Of a DNA stretch of 64,000 bases, positions 57,572-64,000 are shown piece after piece. Position 1 is the stretch's first letter. Every line of letters starts with the position of its first letter. This stretch comes from Photobacterium rosenbergii (lineage in GTDB: Bacteria > Pseudomonadota > Gammaproteobacteria > Enterobacterales > Vibrionaceae). Both the position numbers and the translations under genes were made by a program. Where the stretch lies: contig NZ_PYMB01000007.1 of the NCBI RefSeq assembly GCF_003026455.1, positions 1-64,000 of the forward strand. The letters run 5' to 3'. Below the pieces are notes generated by a model. The model made no database searches, was not told the origin of the DNA, and saw only the letters and a program-made list of their open reading frames with translations.

Positions 57572-59319
57572 CGCAAGGACGTAAACGTACCAAGATTACA
57601 ACAAAAAAGACCAGCGCACCTATCATCCCAATTCGTTTTGCAGATATGGTATTAGATTGTGGGAATGAAAATAAAGCTTACACACACCGTCTGCGTTATC
57701 TGAATGTCCCGACAGTAAATCAAATAAAGTCAGGGAATGAGGTATTGGCAAATCGTGATGATATCGTTAGGGAAATTCACCAACGGCTAAACCCATTACC
57801 TGAAAACATATCAAAGCAGAATTATTTTTCTGGGCTTGTTATTTACTTTAAATACCTTGATGGTATTGGTTACCACGGTGAGCTTTTCACTAATACTGTC
57901 ATGATTGATTGCATTAAGCACTTCAATAAATTACGCGAAAAAGGTGAGAGGGTATCGTTAGCAGGGCAGGTTAAAGTCAGCTTATCTTTCTTATTAAGGC
58001 TGTGGAACAGAGAATCTGACCTCAAGACACTGCCAGAAGTTGCAGCACGCCCTTTGGCTGCAAATAAAGCGTTTCATGTGGAAACAGAGCTGAAGACTTT
58101 ATCCAAAATATTGGTTAAAGGCGCACTGGTCTTTCAGGAAGCGATTGAGAAAAATGAGTTGCTAGATATTCACCCGTTCTTTGATGAAGAACGGTTTGAT
58201 GAGCAAGTAAGGCGCAATGGCTGGAAATTAAGGCAAAGTGCAGAAAAGAAAAAGGGCTTCAAGCTGTGCATGAAACCCACAGCTGCAAATATAAAGAGTA
58301 GCCCGCTTCCACTTGAGCAACTTCATCGGCAAGCTCTTTATAATCAGGCATCGCGCAATTGGTTTTTCGTGTTCTCAATGCTGACAGGCATGAATACATC
58401 GGTGCTTGCTAATGTGCAGCATGGGGATGTTTCATTTAAAAGTATCGGTAGCGGGCGGTTTGTTTTTGACGGTGAGAAGTTCAGGGCGGGTTATAAGGAC
58501 TTGGATAATAGCGCTGGTTTTAGTCAGCGAACCCAAGAGTTGATTACCCGATGGCTAAAAACATCTAAGGTGATGTACTTATCACTGGGTATCCCGCTGT
58601 CAAATGAGCTGCCGCTCTGCCCTTTCTTTAATACCAATGGTGAGGTTTGGACATTCATTAGCCATGGTTCAAATGTTGGCCTCATCAATACTCAGATTGA
58701 GAAGATAACTGGCTTAACGGTTACTACAAGCCGATTCAGGGCGACAAAATCCGATGTTCTGATGCGAGTCACTGAAGATATTTTCCTTGTGTCGCAGGGG
58801 CTGAATAATGACATAAATGTTGTCGCCCGACGCTACTCTAGTGGTGTTCAGGCAGACCACGATAACAACCTTAATGCCACGATGGGCGCACAATACGCTA
58901 TTGCCAAGGGCGAGGATATTGGCAAAGCCATCGAGGATGCAAAGGTGATGCGCAGCGATATTTTGTCAGATTATGATTATAAGAATTTGCGCAGCCGTGA
59001 AAGTAAAGAGCAGCCATTAATGACAACGCCCAGTGGCATCAAATGCGCAGGGGCAACACCAGAGAAGCTTATTGCGGAAGCGAGGCGCATGAAGCAGTTA
59101 GGCATTGATTTTTCAAAAGATACAGGTCGTTGTACGGATTTTCTTGCTTGCTTTGATTGCGACAGCCATAAATTGGTGGCGTCAGAAAATGACATCTGGC
59201 TGATGCTGTCATTTTTAGAGCAAATTGAAGACCTCAAAGAGATGGTGGCGAGTAATTCCACACCGAAGGATGAGTATTTCGTGGTGGAAGGCATGTTAAA
59301 AAAGCCCTTCTCAGGCTGA
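57568..59319 (+). CDS. Tyrosine-recombinase-fold protein with degenerate active site (Tfp-like)
   Basis: This 583-residue protein has the layout of the neighbouring recombinases but lacks key residues. Where Arg I is expected the sequence reads LTGMNTSVLANV, the H-x-x-R box reads SRFRATKSDVL (Ser for His), and the late His region reads GLNNDINVVARRY. The Tyr may remain. A Cys-rich stretch (CTDFLACFDCDSH) is near the end. It is probably a structural partner in the recombination complex. The reading frame stops at TGA 59317, but a slippery A-AAA-AAG at 59298-59304 precedes an open -1 frame to 59429, which would give about 620 residues. Confidence 0.8.
   Translation: MTQGRKRTKITTKKTSAPIIPIRFADMVLDCGNENKAYTHRLRYLNVPTVNQIKSGNEVLANRDDIVREIHQRLNPLPENISKQNYFSGLVIYFKYLDGIGYHGELFTNTVMIDCIKHFNKLREKGERVSLAGQVKVSLSFLLRLWNRESDLKTLPEVAARPLAANKAFHVETELKTLSKILVKGALVFQEAIEKNELLDIHPFFDEERFDEQVRRNGWKLRQSAEKKKGFKLCMKPTAANIKSSPLPLEQLHRQALYNQASRNWFFVFSMLTGMNTSVLANVQHGDVSFKSIGSGRFVFDGEKFRAGYKDLDNSAGFSQRTQELITRWLKTSKVMYLSLGIPLSNELPLCPFFNTNGEVWTFISHGSNVGLINTQIEKITGLTVTTSRFRATKSDVLMRVTEDIFLVSQGLNNDINVVARRYSSGVQADHDNNLNATMGAQYAIAKGEDIGKAIEDAKVMRSDILSDYDYKNLRSRESKEQPLMTTPSGIKCAGATPEKLIAEARRMKQLGIDFSKDTGRCTDFLACFDCDSHKLVASENDIWLMLSFLEQIEDLKEMVASNSTPKDEYFVVEGMLKKPFSG
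59298..59304 (+). other. Putative -1 ribosomal frameshift site (A AAA AAG)
   Basis: In the zero frame the codons are TTA AAA AAG, so the heptamer A-AAA-AAG is in the correct phase for -1 slippage (the dnaX/IS type). The -1 frame continues for 41 codons (GCC CTT CTC AGG CTG AAA CAG ...) with coding character (KNYALAKQKVDDGEYHPLYQDRASVSQFF). It ends at TAA 59427-59429, three bases before the ATG of gene 3. A lost A in a homopolymer, real or from sequencing, would look the same. Confidence 0.65.
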
Positions 59320-59432
59320 AACAGAAAGCACCTAAAAACTACGCTCTAGCAAAACAAAAAGTGGATGACGGCGAGTACCACCCGCTTTACCAAGACCGAG
59401 CCAGCGTAAGCCAATTTTTTAAGGGGTAACTT

Positions 59433-61418
59433 ATGTCTAAAAAGCTTATACAGTTTCGCCAAGAACTTGCTGAAAACCCGTATGTGACGTTTGACTCTGA
59501 CAAGAACGGAGTGTCACGTGTCTTTGATGTAGAGTGGGACTTCCATGCCCTGAACCAGAATAAAAAAGCAATCTCTTTTAGGCATATTGATGAGAAGTAC
59601 CGCCACGATATTCAGTCTTACCTCTATGCGCAGATGCAATGGCAAAAGGAAAAATCAAAATCTAACTCCCATGTGGCTGTTAGCTCGTTGCTAAAGAGAA
59701 GGGATCATTTAAAAGCCATCGCAACACGCTGGGGAAAAAGTGACTTCAGCTTGCTTTCGAGCGAAAAGGAGTGGAAAAGGTGCAGTAAAACATTGCATGG
59801 GGTCGGCAGTGAAGGTACGTGCCGAGCCGTTGCCTCAACGGTCAATGCATTGAATAAAGCAGATCTTGTATCGCGTTATGTCCATAAACGAGAGTATATC
59901 AAGTGGGTTAACCCTGATACGGAGGACGGTGGTCAGGCCATCGCATTTCCTGAAGTGATTCATGTCATTATTTTAAGGACAGTTGTTGAATTTGTGGAAA
60001 CCTATCACCCCTATCGCCATCAGATTTCAGAGGCCATGGAGAAGCTATACACCTATCAGGATGAAATGTTCAACGCTGAGCAAAAAGCACTCGATGTAAG
60101 TACCTTAACCGATAGGCAAATGATGACATTCAGCAAAAGGATGTCTAACAGAGCAAGCAAGTGGCCTGAACGAAAAGCCATTCCTGACTTCTCCTTTCAC
60201 AGGCGAGGAGGTTGGTTAGGTAAATTACTCAGGATGTGCTTTATTTGTGTCGGTTTGTTCTCCGCTGCCCGAAGGGAAGAGCTGCTTTCCATGAATAAAG
60301 AGAGCTATGATGATTCACTGGCTGCTGTACCCAAGGTCTCAGGGTTTTCTACAAAAGGAAATAAGGGCGAAAAGATTTATACGACGTGGAATACTGCCCC
60401 TATCGCAAAGCTGGCACTGGAGCTAGCTTATGACGCCACGCAAGCCGCGAGAAAATACAGTTTAAAACGACTGGATGACGGTTATCAAAATAGTCTGTTA
60501 ACCCAAGACCAATATAATGCAAAGAAACAAGACCTTGAGAGTGCCTTTATTTCTTCTGATATCCCTTATGACAGTGAAGTAATCATAAATAAATCGTCGC
60601 TAAAATATAGGGTTGACGGTGCTGATGGTGCATTGAATATGAAAGAGTTCAACATTACTGCGACCGCAGAAGACGTTGAGGAATTCGACCTGCTAAATCC
60701 AGACCGCGCAGGGATCTTAAAGGTCGGAGGCGGTTTACCAAAGCTTAGCCCTCATGATTTACGGCGGAGTTTTGTAGTTTTTATGGTGAAGAACCGACTG
60801 GGCAACGCACTTACAGTTAAATACCAGCTTAAGCACCGCAATATAAACATGTCTAATTGGTACGCGAATTATTCCGAGCTGGCGCGTACCAAACAGCTGT
60901 TGATGGATACTCAGTTAATGAGTGAATTTGATGAAGCCATTGAAAGTTCAGCGGTCGACGCATGGGATGAGATTTACAACGTATCCGATACCTTAAGCGG
61001 TGCAGAAGGTGAGCGCATAGCCCAGAATAAAGCAGAGAGGCTAGCACAGGGGGAGGAAATTGTTATGTCCCGAAGTGAATTGGTAGCCTTGGTAAGGTCC
61101 GGTGACAAATCCATTGTGTTGCTTCCTACAGGGGGGTACTGCACCAACCGTAATTGTGAGCGCCTTTGCTCACTGATGGATATTGTTGAAGCCCCCTGTG
61201 AGCATAAGGTTGTCACGGATAAGGCGGCCAAAAGGCTATCGAGGGAGCGGGATAACCTCATTGCTTCGTTCCGGGCAATCAATGATATGGGTGATTATGC
61301 CAATGAATTGATTCTGGATGCCAGAAAGAAGAAGATTCTGTCTATTGAACCAACATTGGTCAAACACTGCATCCCATTTGAGAGCTTCAATGATGATATT
61401 AAGGCGGTATGGTCATGA
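59433..61418 (+). CDS. Tyrosine recombinase, catalytic, large (IntB-like)
   Basis: The 661-residue recombinase has catalytic residues Arg280/281 (SAARREELL), His441/Arg444 (PHDLRRSFVVF), His468 (LKHRNINMSNWY) and Tyr477. An extra C-terminal domain of about 180 residues holds a Cys cluster (YCTNRNCERLC, later PCEH), possibly zinc-binding. AAGGGG lies six bases before ATG 59433 and inside the -1 frame extension of gene 2. It overlaps the next gene. Confidence 0.9.
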   Translation: MSKKLIQFRQELAENPYVTFDSDKNGVSRVFDVEWDFHALNQNKKAISFRHIDEKYRHDIQSYLYAQMQWQKEKSKSNSHVAVSSLLKRRDHLKAIATRWGKSDFSLLSSEKEWKRCSKTLHGVGSEGTCRAVASTVNALNKADLVSRYVHKREYIKWVNPDTEDGGQAIAFPEVIHVIILRTVVEFVETYHPYRHQISEAMEKLYTYQDEMFNAEQKALDVSTLTDRQMMTFSKRMSNRASKWPERKAIPDFSFHRRGGWLGKLLRMCFICVGLFSAARREELLSMNKESYDDSLAAVPKVSGFSTKGNKGEKIYTTWNTAPIAKLALELAYDATQAARKYSLKRLDDGYQNSLLTQDQYNAKKQDLESAFISSDIPYDSEVIINKSSLKYRVDGADGALNMKEFNITATAEDVEEFDLLNPDRAGILKVGGGLPKLSPHDLRRSFVVFMVKNRLGNALTVKYQLKHRNINMSNWYANYSELARTKQLLMDTQLMSEFDEAIESSAVDAWDEIYNVSDTLSGAEGERIAQNKAERLAQGEEIVMSRSELVALVRSGDKSIVLLPTGGYCTNRNCERLCSLMDIVEAPCEHKVVTDKAAKRLSRERDNLIASFRAINDMGDYANELILDARKKKILSIEPTLVKHCIPFESFNDDIKAVWS

Positions 61419-61876
61419 AAGTAGAGTATAAGGCAACCTGCAAGGCAGAAGGGTTACTGGTCAATGCATTTCAGCGACTATTAGATGGTAAGCCGCTTCA
61501 TGTTAAGGCAACGGGTAAACTCACGTTAAACCGAATCAATAATGAAGCCCAACTTGGCAATAGCTATGTCCATAAGTTCAAAGAGTTCGTGGCCTACGCC
61601 AAACCTGTTATCGATGAATACAACCTCAACCGTGATAAAGCAATGACAACAGGCTTAGATATTGAGCTCGATGTCCCTTTGTCTGAGCTTGATGGGCTAA
61701 AACACCAATTAAAAAAAGCCAATGAGCTTAAAGATAAATACAGGGTGCAACGAAATAATGCAATTGAGGCCCGAAAGCAGTTAGAGGCTGAGAACGCCAG
61801 GCTCCGCTTTAGGGTGTTTGACCTCCAACAAGAGTTATTGGGTGAAAATTCAGTTGTGACACCAATCCAGTCTTGA
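61409..61876 (+). CDS. Small coiled-coil protein of the recombinase operon
   Basis: The 155-residue soluble protein has a compact N-terminal part (CKAEGLLVNAFQRLLDGKPLHVKATGKLTLNRINNEAQLGNS) and a C-terminal coiled coil (about residues 93-145, DGLKHQLKKANELKDK ... ARKQLEAENARLRFRVFDLQQELLG). The second ATG, at 61415, overlaps the intB stop as ATGA and is the likelier start. By position it corresponds to the fourth core gene of SE elements, and it recalls the small TnpC-type helper of Tn554-like elements. The role is probably accessory to recombination. Confidence 0.7.
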   Translation: MVMKVEYKATCKAEGLLVNAFQRLLDGKPLHVKATGKLTLNRINNEAQLGNSYVHKFKEFVAYAKPVIDEYNLNRDKAMTTGLDIELDVPLSELDGLKHQLKKANELKDKYRVQRNNAIEARKQLEAENARLRFRVFDLQQELLGENSVVTPIQS

Positions 61877-61886
61877 ATTGATATGT

Positions 61887-61906
61887 AGTTGAGTTGAGTT
61901 GAGTTG
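61887..61906. repeat. AGTTG x4 microsatellite
   Basis: Four AGTTG units lie just after the last recombinase-operon gene, in the gap to the convergent cargo. Confidence 0.85.
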
Positions 61907-61955
61907 GCTGAGTATGCTTCAGTTCAAAAGTAACCCAACCAATATTTACTAGTAG

Positions 61956-62594
61956 TTACTTATCTCTGGTAAAAGACAGTTCTTCATTTAAGAACGCTGC
62001 TACGGTCTCTAGTGCAGTGATATCGACAAAGGTGTGGTTATCAAGTTCTGCTTGTTCATTACGTTCTGGATACCACTGTGTTTTATCTGGCTGTGGTATT
62101 GTGTGATCCGCTTTGTACGGATAACGTTGGTTCGTAAATACATTTGCATTTCTTGCAAGATCATCATTTAAATCTCTTCTGTAGCGAGCCTGGTATCGCT
62201 CAGATAGGTAAAGGGTATCTTTCGGGTACTTACAGCCTAAGTTTGAAAATAGTGCCGACAAGTTGTGTCCTTTTTCATGCATGACACCGACTCCTCTACA
62301 TCCATTCCAATATGTTGTCGTTCGTATACTCTTTAAATAACACTCTATTGATAGTGATAATAACATGTAGTAAGGAGGGCCACTTACGTTGTTAGTTTGT
62401 AAGACTGTTGCAGCATCATAGAAACCCTTAGCCTGTGTACTAAAACCAAAGTCTACAATCTCATTAGTACTTATAATGGACCCGCTTTCAAGAGCCTCAT
62501 TCCATCGCTTTTGAAGCTTTGTCTGAGCTTTATTTTTCATAGTGTTGTTTGTAGAGTCATTTAGAAGATAATTTTCGTTGATCAATTTTGCCAC
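61956..62594 (-). CDS. HEPN-like cargo protein
   Basis: The 212-residue soluble protein is mostly helical. The segment YYMLLSLSIECYLKSIR, later KGHNLSALFSNLG and YLSERYQARYRRDL, is the helix pattern I associate with HEPN-type proteins, many of which are RNases in toxin or abortive-infection systems. RGVGVMH fits R-x5-H, but it is not at the usual place in the last helices, so catalytic activity is uncertain. It starts nine bases after the PLD gene stop and is clearly cotranscribed. It could instead be an unrelated helical protein. Confidence 0.5.
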   Translation of the reverse strand: MAKLINENYLLNDSTNNTMKNKAQTKLQKRWNEALESGSIISTNEIVDFGFSTQAKGFYDAATVLQTNNVSGPPYYMLLSLSIECYLKSIRTTTYWNGCRGVGVMHEKGHNLSALFSNLGCKYPKDTLYLSERYQARYRRDLNDDLARNANVFTNQRYPYKADHTIPQPDKTQWYPERNEQAELDNHTFVDITALETVAAFLNEELSFTRDK

Positions 62595-62603
62595 AAAAGC
62601 GAC

Positions 62604-63698
62604 CTATGATGATTGTTCTATGCAATTTTCAATTTTGCTAATTAGGAACTCACCAAATTCCTTGGTTATCTGCACTTTATCGTTGCCAAAATTAAGCGTG
62701 CCAAGGCTGAATTTCCCTGATGTGGTTACTGCTGTAGTTGGGTATAATTGTCGGAACTCCTCTAATACTTCATTTCGTTTAATGTCATGTTTCCACCATG
62801 AACTGCCGAAGTCACAGCTACGATTTTGCCCTTCCATGTACCATGGCCATCGCTCTTTCCATGATTCTAGTTTTATCTCTTCCTCCGTAACATGAAATAA
62901 ACTGCCAGTGACTTTAAAGTAACTAAGTAAAGAGCCTGACCCAACTCCTGTCGTAATCACAATATCACCCTTGGTCACGCCTTTGGGTTTTTTCTTTGAG
63001 AAGTGTAAGTTTTGGTGGAGGTCGGAGAAGTCTTGACGATCCTCTAAAAGAACCGGCTCTTCACTGGTACCAATTGGCTTAAGAAAATAGAGTGATTCTT
63101 TATCCGAGTCGCTTTCAGATGAGTAAACTCGTGGCAATATATCAATATCTGCTTGAGGCTGAGTAGTTTCCCATACCTTGGTCGATTGATAATGTTCGGC
63201 AAATATTACTGCTTTTCTTAGCTGAGTTAATGTTAACTCCCTATACTCGATTGCTTCGTAAATCTCATCTAGTAGGTTGACTAGTTGCTCGCTATGACCA
63301 GAAAGTAAGCCCCACTCATGGTTATGCTTTTGGCCGTTATTCGTGAAATTCGCAGATGTAATTATTGCTTGATGCTCATGGGTGTTAGTGACGATATAAA
63401 CTTTTCCATGAAGGCTGTTATCAACATGTACCTTTACTTTTATTGATGGAAGATGCACATGAAAGTACTCGAGGAAATCTAATAATTGTTTCGGTTTGGT
63501 TAGCTGCTCTGGGGCGTTAGCTTTAAATGTGGTTACTAACTCAATGCACTTTATGTTTTTGAAGTCAAAACTAGCTAGAAACTCAGTCATATTAGATGCT
63601 AAGAATGGAGATGTTATCAGCAGCCTATCACCGCCTTTGGTGATTAATTTCTGCAGCTCATCATGGTGAGTGCCTGTTATGTTCGAGATTACTTTCAT
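62604..63698 (-). CDS. PLD-type nuclease with possible EVE/PUA-like C-terminal domain
   Basis: The 364-residue protein has one PLD (HKD) catalytic motif: His97/Lys99 in LHGKVYIV, then SANFTNNGQ with Asn117 and Glu128 in HEWG. It also has the early ITSPFLASNM strand typical of PLD-family restriction nucleases such as NgoFVII, so it would act as a dimer. Residues about 235-330 (GVTKGDIVITTGVGSGSLLSYFKVTGS ... RWPWYMEGQ) resemble EVE/PUA-type folds that read modified bases. It is the first gene of the cargo operon, with a promoter to its right (TTGCAT/TATTAT-like). Fold assignment of the C-terminus is by eye. Confidence 0.68.
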   Translation of the reverse strand: MKVISNITGTHHDELQKLITKGGDRLLITSPFLASNMTEFLASFDFKNIKCIELVTTFKANAPEQLTKPKQLLDFLEYFHVHLPSIKVKVHVDNSLHGKVYIVTNTHEHQAIITSANFTNNGQKHNHEWGLLSGHSEQLVNLLDEIYEAIEYRELTLTQLRKAVIFAEHYQSTKVWETTQPQADIDILPRVYSSESDSDKESLYFLKPIGTSEEPVLLEDRQDFSDLHQNLHFSKKKPKGVTKGDIVITTGVGSGSLLSYFKVTGSLFHVTEEEIKLESWKERWPWYMEGQNRSCDFGSSWWKHDIKRNEVLEEFRQLYPTTAVTTSGKFSLGTLNFGNDKVQITKEFGEFLISKIENCIEQSS

Positions 63699-64000
63699 AT
63701 TCTTTAGATCAATCGATGAATTTAGTTATATCCATAATATGCAACAGTAGGTTCATGGCATCAAAGATTTATGTGGAAATGAACTTCACTATTACCCAAG
63801 TTTAAGTTATGGCGCACATTACTATGGTGGCTTCGCATAAGGACGAAGCTCTCTTTGATGCGAAACCTACTATCACAAGTATTCATAAATCCAACTTCTC
63901 CAACCATGAGCAAACCCAAAGGTGCAATTACCGATTACCTCAAAGGGTTTAATCTTCCTCACTTCGTATCTATATATTAACCACGGAAAATGACTCTCCC
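63699..64000. other. Right edge: cargo promoter and unassigned sequence
   Basis: This holds the promoter of the PLD operon. It also holds an inverted repeat GGCTTCGCAT (63829-63838) / ATGCGAAACC (63858-63867), 9 of 10 bases paired, that could mark an element end or a terminator. A 24-codon frame from about 63908 to a TAA has no support as a gene. The element boundary is not resolved. Confidence 0.4.

Larger units (their letters stand above)
55885..64000. mobile_element. Integrative element with three tyrosine recombinases (SE-like), cargo to the right
   Basis: Four same-strand genes encode a catalytic tyrosine recombinase, a recombinase-fold protein lacking key residues, a second catalytic recombinase and a small coiled-coil protein. 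This order matches my memory of the intA-tfp-intB-small-protein core of strand-biased circularizing integrative elements described in Vibrio. Alternatives are RIT trios, Tn554-like transposons and gamma-mobile-trio islands. Base composition is visibly more AT-rich than the core genes. The left end lies between the ycgN terminator and 55935. I could not locate the right end; it may be past the window edge. Confidence 0.75.

Noticed and set aside
55856..63745. TGCAACAGT shared by the ycgN terminator (about 55863) and 63737 as an attachment duplication
   Set aside because: Only nine bases match, flanks diverge, and such a match over 8 kb can be chance; the right boundary remains unknown.
63908..63985. 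Short frame beginning MSKPKGAITDYLKG
   Set aside because: About two dozen codons, no ribosome-binding site seen, at the window edge; not supportable as a gene.

Overview
The window reads as a chromosome segment from a Vibrionaceae gamma-proteobacterium, most likely Photobacterium or a close relative (inference from gene content, not a database match). The markers are a HubP/FimV polar landmark gene inside the pdxB-truA-accD-folC-dedD-cvpA-purF order, an AphB-type regulator beside rssB, a rhombosortase gene, comEA directly after ppiD, and the tig-clpP-clpX-lon-hupB-ppiD proteostasis block.

Layout. 0-1.4 kb: the transposase end of an IS110-family element and a small exported GfcA/YjbE-like protein. 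1.4-5 kb: divergent mnmC and fabB, the latter with a structured 3' UTR that may hold an sRNA. 5.5-18.6 kb: pdxB, asd, hubP, truA, accD, folC, dedD, cvpA, purF, with a PurR operator before cvpA. 18.7-26.7 kb: a Yip1 membrane protein, aphB/rssB, a peptide transporter, rfaH, galU, folD (with a near-perfect PurR palindrome upstream). 27-38 kb: tRNA-Arg(UCU), a short-chain dehydrogenase, tig, clpP, clpX, lon (sigma32-type promoter), hupB, ppiD, comEA. 38-43 kb: rhombosortase, a DTW-domain enzyme, the nucleotide hydrolases dgt and yfbR, alaA. 43.6-50 kb: menFDHCE for menaquinone synthesis, without menB. 50-55.8 kb: an MFS/acyltransferase fusion, TetR, TM2 and Tim44-like proteins, and three small genes.

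55.9 kb to the right edge is a mobile island. Four tightly packed genes (catalytic tyrosine recombinase, degenerate recombinase-fold protein, second catalytic recombinase, small coiled-coil protein) match what I remember of the intA-tfp-intB-small-protein core of strand-biased circularizing integrative elements. A consensus-grade LexA box lies immediately before the first gene, and gene 2 ends at an A-AAA-AAG slippery site with an open -1 frame of 41 codons running almost to the start of gene 3. The cargo is a two-gene operon on the other strand: a PLD-type nuclease with a C-terminal part that looks like an EVE/PUA-type modified-base reader, followed by a HEPN-like protein. I do not recognise this pair as a named defence system; it is the best candidate here for something new.

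The second striking signal is genome-wide in style. At least a dozen gene ends carry imperfect inverted-repeat elements whose arms are built of 7-bp (once 8-bp) tandem units such as TAGGATC, CAGGACC, CAGGTCC or CGCCAAT. The unit differs between loci but is uniform within a locus, and the arms begin within a few bases of stop codons, in one case supplying the stop codon itself. The IS110 element appears to sit inside one of them.
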